A stretch of 64,000 nucleotides of DNA from assembly GCA_032718475.1 (NCBI GenBank), contig JAUCBJ010005520.1, positions 62,001 through 126,000 of the forward strand, read 5' to 3'. Below are positions 10,722 to 21,280 of the stretch, one piece after another. The notes under the pieces are model-generated. The model saw only the letters and a program-made list of their open reading frames with translations. It was not told the origin of the DNA and did no database searches. Both the position numbers and the translations under genes were made by a program. Source of the DNA: Nemertoderma westbladi (Eukaryota > Xenacoelomorpha > Nemertodermatida > Nemertodermatidae). The number at the start of each line of letters is the position of its first letter. Within the stretch, counting starts at the first letter, position 1.

Positions 10722-11249
10722 TGTGACGGGATCCAGGAGGGATCCCGATTTATCCGATGTTTAGTTCACGCGTCCCCGCCGTGTGTAAAGAGTAAAATGA
10801 GTTCTGATGTTCGGTGTATATAATGATCAGTCTAATAAGATATAGATATAGGTTGTTGTACACGGAAGGCGGGATACGGTAACTAAAGTCCCGGTCCTTC
10901 CCTAGCTAAACTATCTAACCTAACTAGCACCAATATGATACTGGGATAACTGACTGGTATGATTACTGGTAACTGGTTATATTGCACGGTGGCCTTATTG
11001 CTGTACCTAATCGATGCCTTGCCCCCCTCTGATTGGTTGATACCCTTGTTGGCGCCCCGTGGAGTGTTCCCGTTCACTCCATCTGTTCTCTCTGGGTTAG
11101 GGGTTTGGCCCCTGACCCTTGTTGTGTGGTTCTCCTTCCCACTCTATTGGGGTGACACGAGGTTGATATTGGTAATCAACCTCGTGCTCCCAATATTGCC
11201 TTATGGCTCACTTTATGGGTTTGTGTTAGCGGAATTGGATAAGCTAACA
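10722..11249 (-). repeat. Element A, 3' LTR
   Basis: 528 bp, identical to 17794-18321 in a base-by-base reading. In element sense it starts TGTTAGCTTATCC and ends GTCACA. It holds two hairpin-forming segments: CACGAGGTTGAT/ATCAACCTCGTG (11157-11193) and GGGATCC/GGATCCC next to the outer end (10728-10749). Confidence 0.95.
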
Positions 11250-11300
11250 CTCCCCCCCATGCTATCTTCCCGGTAAGAAGATAGCATCCAACTAAAGTGC
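11250..11300 (-). promoter_or_regulatory. Element A polypurine tract with adjoining stem-loop
   Basis: In element sense a perfect 9-bp stem (GCTATCTTC/GAAGATAGC, 7-nt loop) is followed by ATGGGGGGGAG and then by the 3' LTR. The purine run is where plus-strand primers usually form. Element B has the same stem-loop with one loop base changed (30400-30424). Confidence 0.75.
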
Positions 11301-12482
11301 GCTACAATTCCGCTGGAACTCGATCTATTATCGGGTGTGGGGTGGGGTTATTTTCTTGGAGTCGACTTTCCAGGCCGCTCCCTATGGGTATGATGTCACT
11401 ACCCTCTGGCGTCTCGTGTCGGGCCGATCGTGCGCTTCTCTCACACAATTTTTGTTTCCCCAACACTCTTACCACTCTAACTCCGCTCTCTGACTCAACT
11501 CGCTCTTACCCTCTCCCCACACCTGAATCGCACACTTCTCTCTCGCCAACAGCTCCTTTCACTATCTCCTCTCTACTCCCTGCCACTCTCTAAGGCCCTG
11601 ACCTCTAATGCTACCCCTGTGCTATCATACTATCTACCTTATCTAAGGTCTAACTTGCTAACTATCTAACTTCTCTAACTCTAACTAACTCCTAACTCTG
11701 CTAACTCTACTCTACTCTCTGCTAACTCTTACTACTTCTAGCTCTAACTAAAAGCCTCTAACTTTCTACTAACTCTAACTAGAACTCTCTAACTTTCTGC
11801 TAAGTCTACTAACTCTTTTCTAACTCTGACTAAAATCCTCCAACTAACTCTATCTCTATCTACGTGGCGCTAACGGTGCCCACAACCACAACCGGTACTA
11901 CGTACCCTCTTACTAACTCTACCTCCATCTACGTGGCGCTAACGGTGCCCACAACCACAACTGGTACTACGTACCCTCTTACTAACTCTACCTCCATCTA
12001 CGTGGCGCTAACGGTGCCCACAACCACTCTACTACTGCTTCTACTCTGCTACTATCTTTCTAACTCTACTAACTCTCTACTATCTCTAACTCTACTAGCT
12101 GGCACCCTATGTGCCCTCTCTACTACTCTACTCTCTGGCACCCTATGTGCCCGTCTCTACTACTCTACTCTATCTACATCTCCACCTCAACTAATACCTC
12201 TATCTACGTGGCGCTTGCGGTGCCCACAACCACTCTCTCCTACTACTTTCTACGTGGCGCTTCCGGTGCCCACAACCTCTCTACCACCGCTACTTTCTAC
12301 GTGGCGCTTCCGGTGCCCACAACCTCTCTACCACCGCTACTTTCTACGTGGCGCTTCCGGTGCCCACAACCTCCCTACTACTACTCGTGGCATGACAATA
12401 TGCCACACTCCCTTACCCGCCGATTTCTAACTTAACTCTACTTACTATTATTTTAATTATTTAATTATTTATTAATATTTAT
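11301..12482 (-). repeat. Element A 3' non-coding block with minisatellites
   Basis: C/T-rich on the + strand. At 11850-12030 about three copies of a ~68-bp unit share TACGTGGCGCTAACGGTGCC. At 12195-12385 about four copies of a ~46-bp unit share TACGTGGCGCTTCCGGTGCC. The two arrays share a core. The + strand open frames here (for example 11864-12430) only translate these repeats. The part nearest the LTR is homologous to 30180-30400 in element B, so the minisatellite block is an addition peculiar to A. Confidence 0.7.
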
Positions 12483-15287
12483 TTAAATTAAATAATTAAT
12501 TTTTTGTGGGAAGGGCGTCTCGCCCCCATTCCCACCCCCCTCAGTCCAAAACCTTGGACGACTAAACTCAAGGTGCCCCTTCTTCCAGTAGGCACACTCC
12601 CACTGCCCTTCTATACGTCCTCTTATTCTTCGCCACACCCTCTTCGCCAATTCCGCCTGACCAGGAATTGGTTCTCCCGCTTTCACCACCCTAAGGTTGG
12701 GTCTCTCCACCGTCTTCTTAACTAGCTCATCTCCTGGCATCAAAATGCCACCTCTCTCCTTGTTGTCTCCCGCCGGCAGAATGAATAGAAAGTGAAAGAA
12801 CAGGCAGAACAGTAGGTACAATAGTAGTCCTATCCCTTTCCGTCCTGCCTTCCTTCTCGACTTCCCCCTTGTCGGTATGCCTCCAAACCGGACCGGCATC
12901 TCTTCCGGACACTCCTCTAGACACTCCTCCAGACACTCCTCTGGAGTGTTGTCCTCCGGACACCTCGCCGTCCGCTCCGCTTCATCTCCATACCGATGCT
13001 TGCTGGGAAACCTACTCTCCTCTGCCCACTTTCTTACTGTCACCTCGCTATCTGGCTCTACTATCTCTCGTTTCTCCACTACTTCCTCTGCGTCTTCGGT
13101 GCCTGGTATCATGCACCCAGATGTCTCTGTCACACTGCATGGGATGTTGATTTTAACTGGGCCGCTAAGCGTCCATCCGAACGGCGTGAGGATCGCCGTC
13201 GGGTCCCGCTGCCTGTCTTCGCCGAAGACCGTCTTCATCCTCTCATGGGCCGTCGGGCAGTCCATTCCTACTATAATGGACACCTTCCTAACGTCCACCT
13301 TTGGTATTGAGAAATCGATACCGTCCAGGAATCTATACTGCTCGACCTCAATGTTGGTTGGTCGCCTGGCGTTGATGTTTATCGATTCGATGACGTGGAT
13401 GGGGTCGATCGTCGCCCCATAGCCGCATCCAGGTGCAATTGCTGCTATCCTGCACCGCCCCGTCCTCGTCTCCAGGACCTCATCTTTACTCGAGACGGTA
13501 GTTACCGCCATTCTGTTCGGCCTCGTCTTTAGCCCTATCTCTTCGGCCACCCAGTTCTCCACCAGCGTGAAGGCTGCTCCGCTGTCGACCAGCATTAATG
13601 TCGTTACTGATCGACCGCCCTCTCCTGATATCTTTACTGGTACTACCCCGAGTAGTACTTTTCTCTTCTTCTCCTCTTCTGGCGTACTTGTAGCCATTGT
13701 TTGGCCTCCAGTCTCGGACTCTCTAACTGCTGTTTCTCTACACTCTCCGGACCTGTGTCCTTCTACCACACATCGATGACATAGTCCGTTTGCGTCTGTG
13801 TAGGCTATACGATCTTGTTTGGGCAACGCTTGCCAGTGCCTACAACTCCTGGTCTTATGGGTTCCATCCCGATGTAATTGACATTCGAATCCCGGATTAT
13901 AGCGTTCCCTGTATAGTCCTTCACGTATCGCGCGTAGGTTTATATGTACCGATTTAGTGTTTTGGTTGTCTGTACTCGGCCTACTGGGTATATTGGGATT
14001 ATGTTTATTTATGGTGTTATTTTCTTTCTGTCCCTGCCACGGTGTGGCCCTACTACCAGCTAACTGTGGACTAGCAGTCCCCTGTGTGGCCGCATGTGGT
14101 AGTGATTGTCCTACTCTCGGGAGTGGATCTGCAGGATCGTGTTCGGGTTTATGGCTTGTCCCCAAACTATCCTCGCTATAGACTGGGTCTGTTATTAATT
14201 CGGCTTCATAGTTGAGGAAGCTCGACATTTCTTCTAGGCCCGGTTCCGCACCTTTCTTCTCTCGAGTGGAGAAGGCGATCTTCCTCCACTTTCTCCGCAG
14301 CCAGATCGGCAGTGCCTGCGCTATCGTGGTGATGTTGTTAGACGCGTTGAGTTCGTATGGTGCATCTAGCGTCTTCAGTACGATTAACGCCTTCTCGACC
14401 TTGTTTGCAAAGGTCCTTATGCTAACGGGATTGTCCTGTAGGCCATCCGATGTTATGCCTCTCAGGGTTTGCCGGATGATCTTGGCCGGGTGCCCGTATT
14501 CCCTATCTAGCGCCCGCCATGCTGTCGTGAAGCCTCCCTCGATGCCCTGGTATTGCCTCACGATGTCGTATGCTGGGCCTCCTGTATATACTTGCAGATA
14601 TTTTAGGCACTCCGCCTGCGTCAAGTTCTTACTTAATATTTCGTTACTATACATGCGCCGAAACTGTAGATATTCTTCCGGCCTACTCCCATCGAATTTA
14701 AACGGTTCCACGGGTGGTAACTCGATCCTAGTTTTTAACGCATCGATTAACGTGGCCATCCCCATCGCCTGCGCTTCCAATGGGTTCGATGGATGTTGTA
14801 TAGTTTCTCTTGCTGGGTACGGTCCGTTCATCCTATCTGCTGTTGACTTTGCTTGTTGCGTCGGGTATATCATTGGGGGTAACGGCCCCCTCCATATTTC
14901 CGTGTCGCACGATCTGCTCTCGTCCAAGGGGTTCGATGTTCTCGCTCCTATTGGGGTATATTGTTGATATTGTGATGGGGGAATGTCACCCTGTCCCCCC
15001 CCAGCCGGTATGTTTGGTACTGGGGTTGATGTTAATAAATTGGGGCCCACACATCTATCTCCAATAGCTCTCCCCTCCCCTGGATATATGTTATGTCCCT
15101 GTGTATTATAGTCATGCTGCTGTACCGATATAGGCCTACCTACCTCTCGCCTACCTACCGGTATGTACTCCGCGACTTCCGGGTTTAATTCCGTCGTTCG
15201 CGCTACCCCATCGCCTACTCTATCTCTCCCAGCATGGCCTATAATAGTATGTGCAGTAAGGCCTACAGTATGTCCTGCAGTCTGCAT
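12483..15287 (-). CDS. gag-pro: Element A gag-protease polyprotein (934 aa)
   Basis: The largest intact ORF in the window. Residues about 190-380 match the DUF1759 gag region of BEL/Pao elements (PFKFDGSRPEEYLQFRRMY, then WRALDREYGHP). Around 499 is a CCHC knuckle (CHRCVVEGHRSGEC, C-x2-C-x4-H-x4-C). Around 567 is the aspartic protease signature VDSGAAF, in a DUF1758-like domain ending near ILTPFGWTLSGP. Where RT should start the frame instead holds acidic repeats (ECLEECLEEC), a hydrophobic segment at about 818-835 (LLLYLLFCLFFHFLFIL) and a basic tail that I do not recognise. The start may lie further upstream, because homology to element B continues before residue 1. Confidence 0.85.
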   Translation of the reverse strand: MQTAGHTVGLTAHTIIGHAGRDRVGDGVARTTELNPEVAEYIPVGRREVGRPISVQQHDYNTQGHNIYPGEGRAIGDRCVGPNLLTSTPVPNIPAGGGQGDIPPSQYQQYTPIGARTSNPLDESRSCDTEIWRGPLPPMIYPTQQAKSTADRMNGPYPARETIQHPSNPLEAQAMGMATLIDALKTRIELPPVEPFKFDGSRPEEYLQFRRMYSNEILSKNLTQAECLKYLQVYTGGPAYDIVRQYQGIEGGFTTAWRALDREYGHPAKIIRQTLRGITSDGLQDNPVSIRTFANKVEKALIVLKTLDAPYELNASNNITTIAQALPIWLRRKWRKIAFSTREKKGAEPGLEEMSSFLNYEAELITDPVYSEDSLGTSHKPEHDPADPLPRVGQSLPHAATQGTASPQLAGSRATPWQGQKENNTINKHNPNIPSRPSTDNQNTKSVHINLRAIREGLYRERYNPGFECQLHRDGTHKTRSCRHWQALPKQDRIAYTDANGLCHRCVVEGHRSGECRETAVRESETGGQTMATSTPEEEKKRKVLLGVVPVKISGEGGRSVTTLMLVDSGAAFTLVENWVAEEIGLKTRPNRMAVTTVSSKDEVLETRTGRCRIAAIAPGCGYGATIDPIHVIESININARRPTNIEVEQYRFLDGIDFSIPKVDVRKVSIIVGMDCPTAHERMKTVFGEDRQRDPTAILTPFGWTLSGPVKINIPCSVTETSGCMIPGTEDAEEVVEKREIVEPDSEVTVRKWAEESRFPSKHRYGDEAERTARCPEDNTPEECLEECLEECPEEMPVRFGGIPTRGKSRRKAGRKGIGLLLYLLFCLFFHFLFILPAGDNKERGGILMPGDELVKKTVERPNLRVVKAGEPIPGQAELAKRVWRRIRGRIEGQWECAYWKKGHLEFSRPRFWTEGGGNGGETPFPQKINYLI

Positions 15288-16112
15288 GTGCCCTTCCGAA
15301 CCGAAGTTTAATCTTCGCGAATCTCGAGTCTCCCCGCGACTACTGCACTCTCGATCGGCAGCTATATCACGTCGGGAAGCTTCTCTTCGATCCCCTCTCC
15401 TGTTCTCGACTTTGTATTGGTACCTCCTGTACCCCTTTCTTGGCGTGCGGTGCGTTTCTCCGGGGCGACGTCAATCTCCCGAAGTTCGACCCCACTGACT
15501 CCCTAACTCCATCTCTACCATCGACGGTCCGCTATCTGTCCTCACACTGCTATCGTTCGTGGCGACACTTCTTCTACTATCTTCTCTTCTTCCCCTTTTC
15601 GTGCAGTATTCCCGCTCGTGAGATCTCTCGTCGACCTCCCGGTTAAACTCCACTGTTCTTCTTCTCTCTTCTGATCGGGCTCGACGCTTCGTCTGCCCTC
15701 TCGCGACGTCAACCTGCCTCTCTCTGCTCGATCGCACGCCGCTGGGGATACTCGCAATCCCCCTATTACTCTCCGTCGCCGGGTGTTGCGGTTTACCTGA
15801 TTCGGCCCGCGCATTATCCGCTGACGGCTGTGGGACACTCTCTGCCCCCCCTCTCTCTCTACTAACTTCTCGCGGTGGGGTGTCCGTAGCCCCCCCCCCC
15901 ACCCGCTACTTCTAACTTCACTATCTCTTACTACACTTCTGCGTCCCTCTTGTCGGACACTCTCTACCCCCCTTCTCTCGCCACTAATCTTCTGTGGTGG
16001 GGCGCCCGTAGCCCCCCCCCCCCACCCGCCACTTCTAACTTCACTACCTCTTACTACACTTCTACACCCCTCTTGTGGGGCATTCTCTGCCCCCCCTCTC
16101 TCGCCGCTAATC
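15288..16112 (-). pseudogene. Element A gag middle segment with C/G homopolymers and ~125-bp repeats
   Basis: Two overlapping minus-strand frames (15471-15902 and 15542-16165) share the work of a region that is one reading in element B (26457 onward). Three repeats of about 125 bp (15880-16165), each with a run of 9-12 C on the + strand and encoding a GGATGAPP-like word, carry the homopolymers. Length changes in these runs alternate the frame. Words QVNRNTRRRRV and RSSRERQVD match element B 26490-26590. Without frameshifting the N-terminal and main gag ORFs are disconnected. Confidence 0.6.
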
Positions 16113-17762
16113 TTATGTGGTGGGGCGCCCGTAGCCCCCCCCCCACCCGCCACATCTAACTTCAATATCTCTTACTTCGTCTCTACACCCCTCTCTAGTT
16201 GACACACTGTCTCTACTACGGCTGGGTCTTTTCACCCCCGCCTCTCTCCCTACTACTGCGAGGCCTACCAGGCCCACCCCGGGTTGGCTCAACCCCGCTA
16301 CCTCCTGCCTACCAACTACGTGGCCTACCAGGCCGCCGTCGGGTTGGCGCAACCCCGCCACCTCCTGCCTACTAACTACGTGGCCTACCAGGCCGCCGTC
16401 TGCCGGGCTATACACGTCTGACGCGTTCACATTAATAGCACCATTCCCAATATTATTTGTTAAATCAATTAAATTATTAGAATTTGAAACGGGATTATTA
16501 TTTAAATTATTTAAGTTAGAATTATTATTATTTTCAAAATTTAAATTGCTATTCGAATTATTTGAATTATTTTGATTATTCTGAATATTTGAATTAATAT
16601 TATTATTTGAATTTAAACTTAAATTACTACTACCGGGTAAGATATTTCCTGTAATAAAGGGATTAGGGTTATCTACTACGGTACTATCAATACAAACATT
16701 TCCTAACGTACTACTACTACCCCCCCCGCCCGTACGGTTACTGTACGTATTGTAAGTGTACCGCACGCTCTGTTCTCTTGCCTCACGCTCTTCGCGTTCA
16801 CTCTCTCGCTCCTTCCTTCCCCTCAGTCGCCACTCTAATTCTTCAATTTTTAATTTATATGCCATGCGTTCACTCTCTCGCACCCGTCTTTCTTTTGCGG
16901 AGGATGTAGCAGACTTATCGGTTGCGACGGACTCCCGCCGCCCCTCCGTCCTACTAACTTTCCCCCGCTTTCCGGGGTTCTCGCTGACCGACGAGACCGA
17001 ATCCTCGGAGCTAACCTCGGATTCGCCCTCGTGCGGTCCCGCCCAACGCACTAACTTAACTTCCCTGGCATCGACTAAGTATGGCCCTATGTACACTACA
17101 CCAGGCCCCATACCCCTACGTTCCCATAGCCCAAACAGTTCGAAGGCAACCCCTCTCGCTCTCTCCTCGGCCAGTTCTCCCTGCCCAGAACGCACTAGGT
17201 AATCAAAGTATCTGTTCGACTCACCTAGTCGTCTCCTCAACTTCACCTGGTCTATCTCAGCCCCTCTAGCTTCCTTCAGTTGTTCCCGGGTCGCGGTGTA
17301 GGCTCGTCGAAGTCGATCAGAAACCCCGACATCCTCGTCGCCGACCTCCCCTCCATCTCTCCGGGTCCGACGTCGTACCGGCGGCCCCACCGTTGCCGTT
17401 CCGGTGGGCCGTCCGTCGCCCTCGGCCTGTGGCTGGCCGGCGACATCGGTACGTCGACCCTCGCTCCGCATCGACTCGTCTTTCTCCTCTCCCGTCTCAC
17501 TCTCTCCTCTACTCGACTCGCTCTCTCCTCGTAGACGACCCCCCACATCTTGGTTCGCCGGGTTGCTCGTTATCGACGTGGCGTCAACCGGCGTCGACGT
17601 AGCATCGACCGGCGTCGTGGGTTCGTATCGTCTCGCCGTGGCCTCGCGGATCGTTAGATCGTCGTCCGGGGTCCGCGGCGGTGTCGTTCCTCTCTCTCGA
17701 CTCATCTTCGTCTTTAGTGATTGGTGGCTGGTGGTTATTGAGTTTATCCAGGGCAGCAGCAC
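16113..17762 (-). CDS. gag: Element A gag N-terminal ORF (Asn-rich, repeat-rich)
   Basis: 549 codons. The likely start is the internal methionine of MSRERGTTPPRTPDDDLTIRE, which aligns with the starts in element B (24256) and element C (48990). The order is: a charged N-terminus, a short domain with VVYIGPYLVDAREVKLV, a charged segment with basic and acidic runs, a Gly run coded by a G homopolymer (near 16730), and an Asn-rich tract of nearly 100 residues. Two 23-residue repeats (DGGLVGHVV ... GL.QP) follow. I recognise no known domain. The same layout in three copies suggests it belongs to this family's gag. The frame ends at the first C-run repeat. Confidence 0.7.
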   Translation of the reverse strand: MLLPWINSITTSHQSLKTKMSRERGTTPPRTPDDDLTIREATARRYEPTTPVDATSTPVDATSITSNPANQDVGGRLRGESESSRGESETGEEKDESMRSEGRRTDVAGQPQAEGDGRPTGTATVGPPVRRRTRRDGGEVGDEDVGVSDRLRRAYTATREQLKEARGAEIDQVKLRRRLGESNRYFDYLVRSGQGELAEERARGVAFELFGLWERRGMGPGVVYIGPYLVDAREVKLVRWAGPHEGESEVSSEDSVSSVSENPGKRGKVSRTEGRRESVATDKSATSSAKERRVRESERMAYKLKIEELEWRLRGRKERESEREEREAREQSVRYTYNTYSNRTGGGGSSSTLGNVCIDSTVVDNPNPFITGNILPGSSNLSLNSNNNINSNIQNNQNNSNNSNSNLNFENNNNSNLNNLNNNPVSNSNNLIDLTNNIGNGAINVNASDVYSPADGGLVGHVVSRQEVAGLRQPDGGLVGHVVGRQEVAGLSQPGVGLVGLAVVGREAGVKRPSRSRDSVSTREGCRDEVRDIEVRCGGWGGGYGRPTT

Positions 17763-17793
17763 GGATTTAGTTACTGCCGAAGGGTTTAGTTAC

Positions 17794-18321
17794 TGTGACG
17801 GGATCCAGGAGGGATCCCGATTTATCCGATGTTTAGTTCACGCGTCCCCGCCGTGTGTAAAGAGTAAAATGAGTTCTGATGTTCGGTGTATATAATGATC
17901 AGTCTAATAAGATATAGATATAGGTTGTTGTACACGGAAGGCGGGATACGGTAACTAAAGTCCCGGTCCTTCCCTAGCTAAACTATCTAACCTAACTAGC
18001 ACCAATATGATACTGGGATAACTGACTGGTATGATTACTGGTAACTGGTTATATTGCACGGTGGCCTTATTGCTGTACCTAATCGATGCCTTGCCCCCCT
18101 CTGATTGGTTGATACCCTTGTTGGCGCCCCGTGGAGTGTTCCCGTTCACTCCATCTGTTCTCTCTGGGTTAGGGGTTTGGCCCCTGACCCTTGTTGTGTG
18201 GTTCTCCTTCCCACTCTATTGGGGTGACACGAGGTTGATATTGGTAATCAACCTCGTGCTCCCAATATTGCCTTATGGCTCACTTTATGGGTTTGTGTTA
18301 GCGGAATTGGATAAGCTAACA
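17794..18321 (-). repeat. Element A, 5' LTR
   Basis: 528 bp, identical to the 3' LTR. It should contain the element's promoter. The gag start follows after a leader of only ~75 nt (17793 down to about 17700). I see no clear tRNA-complementary primer-binding site directly after the LTR. Confidence 0.95.
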
Positions 18322-18326
18322 TTGGA
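18322..18326. repeat. Target-site duplication of element A (right)
   Basis: TTGGA, identical to 10717-10721. Removing element A and one copy joins the two halves of the RTE endonuclease. Confidence 0.9.
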
Positions 18327-19640
18327 CTTGTGACCACTGGGTCCACTATGAGTCCATAGCTTTCCAGTTCGCTTCTTGAACTGGGTTCCAGCCGAAAACA
18401 ATCCATTTGCAGAGATAAGATCCTGAAGATGGACGGAATTTCGTAACACTATTGTTATAGACCCAGGGTGATGTAGGTGGTTGATGCAGACTTGCATTAA
18501 AGTCTCCCAGGAATGTTAAGAATGCATGCTGATCCACTCCATCAGTAGCTGCTTGTAGATTGTGGTAGAAATTTTCCACCTCCTCTATAGGGGCAACACT
18601 AGTTGGAGAGTAGAACACAATTAGAACCACCTTAGGAAACATCTTAGCCAGTCTTCCAGAACATGAGAAGTGGCAACTGATGCATGTGCAGTTGGATTCA
18701 TAATAGACCAATTCCACCATTGCCACTATCATCTGCTGATGCGAGGGTGAGTCGCCAACCGCCCCCCATGCCTTTAATCAGAACCTCATCAATCTGTCCA
18801 GTCTGCATTCGGTGCTCTTGAATTTCCACTGCGCTAAGAGAAAGCTTATCTGCCAAGGCAGTCAGCTCACCTTGTGGAATTGGGGACCTGTGTGTTAGGG
18901 TGTTAACTGAGGCTAGTCTAGTGACTTGCCTCAGATTCACCAATGGCTTAGTTGGTCGGGGTGGAACATGACAGTAGCCTCAAACTCCAGCATCCCTCTC
19001 CCCCTCACAATCTGGCTTACCTGGTGACCCAGGGTTTCTGCCAGAAAGGTCATCAGGAAAGGGACTCACAGAATTGTTGGCCGCTCTCTCTCCAGAGGGG
19101 GTTAGACAGGCAGCCGGTCAGGAGATAACTGACGCCTGTGAGGCCAATTGTGTGCAGTAATTCCACTGGCCTCAAGTGGCCGGACCTCCGCATTACAAAT
19201 GTAATCCATAGTGGGGGTTGGGGGGTGCTTTTTTACTGAGTCAGCTCTCGAGGCAAATACCACACCCTGGTTTGCCATTCCACATGGTGGGTATCGCAGT
19301 GGAGTCAGATATGAGGCCCATCACCCACACCTACTCTGATGCACATGACTGACCATTGGCTGTGTAGCTCATCTGCTGGGCCATGCCCTGTACCGCTGCT
19401 GCCAGGTGCAGGTGCAGGTGCACTCAGAGTGGATATGAGAACACTCTACTTTGACCAGCCATTGGTAGATCACCCTCTGCCTGGCCAGGCCATATACCCC
19501 TGCAGCCAAGTATATGGGTACTTAATCCAGGACCAAGGGCATCCTTATCCCAGAACGAAGGGGGTCCTAGTTACAGAACCAGATTTGCCCTAGTAAGAGG
19601 GTCTATGCAGCCACAGGTGGCACCTATTTTATGCTGCATG
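18327..19640 (-). mobile_element. RTE-type LINE, 5' half (5' UTR and endonuclease)
   Basis: Two minus-strand segments (18698-18943 and 18346-18732) carry APE endonuclease motifs: VEIQEHR (catalytic Glu), GGGWRL, and FLGDFNASL (the GDFN box with catalytic Asp and Asn). A frameshift separates them near 18715. Above 18950 lies the 5' untranslated part. Its segment 19085-19240 is found in opposite orientation at 32421-32590, and 18815 downward recurs at 61030 onward. The 5' end near 19640 is a guess based on where A-rich unrelated sequence begins. Confidence 0.75.
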
Positions 19641-20179
19641 GAGGTGGCAAGTTTTCTTGATCAATGACCTAGAATACCTGATCTGACCTGTGTAAAGTTG
19701 ACCCGTGGCTAACAGACAACCGTCTATCCTTAAATCTAAAAAAACTCGAAAAATCTAAATCGAAAAAAAAATCTATTTTTTTCAAATAAAAAAGAAACAA
19801 AACACAATAACATAAAAATACGTAATCAACTAATCAAAAATGTAAATGAAACAAAATTTTTAGGAATTTGGTAGACAGAAAGTTATCTTGGAAAATCATT
19901 GTGCCTATGTTTTAAAGAAAATCCCAAAATCGGCTGGTATATTTTTTAAACTCCGACACTACCTTTTTTAAACTCTACCACTACGTATATTAAAATTACT
20001 TTACTGTTCACTGATACAACCGTGCATTATTATATATCTGAATATCAGTTAATATCACAAAAGGTACAATATAGGGCATACCAGAATCATGGGGTTAGCT
20101 GCGCGAAACAAGCCTTTGTTATAAGCAGCACCCTAGGCTATAGTTACCCTAGTCTGACGGTATATTTATACATATTTAG
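19641..20179. other. A-rich non-coding stretch
   Basis: A-runs and AAATCTAAATCG words dominate near 19730-19800. No gene is seen. Confidence 0.35.
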
Positions 20180-20670
20180 TATACTTTATGTGCTATATGT
20201 CAATTATTTAGTGCATATTAAAAATAACTCCAATAATTTCAACTTCACTAATTATGGTATAGTGATCTGGGGTAACGCTCAATCTATACACACGAAATCT
20301 ATTAAAATTAAAATAAATAAACTAGCCAGAAACCTTCAGTCACTACCATGAACACGCATCGCCACTATACAAACAATTAGATATACTACCGATTGAACAA
20401 CTGCATTTTCTTGAAACAACTAAACTAATGTGGGAAATCCACAATAACAAAAAACACAATTTTATCACTTCGTTGTTTCAACAAAAATCCACTGTACATA
20501 TTTATACGCCAAGCACAACGACAAGCAAAAACTACTATGTACCACGGACCCGAGAAATCATTAAAATATGATGGTGTCATTGTCTGGAACACACTAGATG
20601 TAGATATTAAACAAAGTAAATCGAAAAAATCATTTTAACAAATTAAAAAACAAACTAATAAATGAGCTAC
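20180..20670 (+). pseudogene. LINE pol C-terminal fragment
   Basis: The frame at 20200-20351 reads a NYGIVIWGNAQ block, typical of the post-RT region in Jockey/CR1-type polymerases (YGxxxWG). After a frameshift, words like QLDILPIEQLHFLE and later VIVWNTL appear near 20375-20600; these also belong to that region (a helix followed by WNxLP). It ends near 20670 before AT-rich sequence. Stops and shifts show it is a dead 5'-truncated copy. The clade is not certain. Confidence 0.5.
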
Positions 20671-21280
20671 AGTAAGATGAAATATTACGATTTTATTCAC
20701 TTTCATATCATATCATAAAATATATATCCAATATATTAAATTATTAAGTAATTAATTACTTAATTATTATTTTTTTTTATTTTCATTGTTTTTACTTTCT
20801 TATGGAATTAAGAATGATATTAACAATTATTTTATCGTATCTGTACATTTAATTAACAGGCAATTTTACCGTACCTAATCTAATCTACAAAATGTACATT
20901 AATTAATTAAATAAACGAATAAAATATAAGTGTTATAATTAATTAAGGTGTACGACCAACTCGGTATAAATAAAAAAAAAAGAAGAGGGGTTGCGTTGGG
21001 TTTATCATTATGGTTCTGGAGTAGGGTGTATCCGAAACCTTTAAGACGAGAAGAAATTGGCGAGTTGGTTTACTAAATCAAAAAAGATCGCAGTTCGCTA
21101 ATATTGGTTGGAGTCGGCCAGTCGGGAAATCCGAATGAGCTGGATACCCACTTTTGGTCCGCCCGGATGCTCAAACTATGATAACATAGCCGGCAAACTC
21201 GATACTCGGTTGAGCAAACACAAATGTATTTGGGTTTAATATATAATAATGTCGTTGACGATTCTCTTCAAGATAGAAAG
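20671..21280. other. AT-rich non-coding stretch
   Basis: TAATTAATT-rich up to about 20960, then a G/C-moderate segment to 21280 that could be 3' sequence of the minus-strand Gypsy fragment. I cannot support this by motif. Confidence 0.3.

Larger units (their letters stand above)
10722..18321 (-). mobile_element. BEL/Pao-like LTR retrotransposon A (non-autonomous, 7.6 kb)
   Basis: Complete from LTR to LTR and oriented on the minus strand. It has two identical 528-bp LTRs, TG...CA ends and a TTGGA target duplication. The coding part holds a gag-like N-terminal ORF, a repeat-rich middle, and one long ORF with a DUF1759-like gag region, a zinc knuckle and an aspartic protease. No reverse transcriptase, RNase H or integrase is present anywhere inside. 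About 1.2 kb of C/T-rich and minisatellite sequence (11280-12480) sits between the last ORF and the 3' LTR. Identical LTRs mean a recent insertion. Movement must depend on enzymes from a full relative. Confidence 0.9.

Noticed and set aside
11864-12435. + strand Thr/Pro/Leu-rich frames
   Set aside because: Translation of the minisatellites in element A, antisense to the element, with no start context or domain.
12504-14967. Several + strand frames of 70-250 residues opposite element A gag-protease
   Set aside because: Shadows of the minus-strand ORF, whose conserved motifs identify the true frame.
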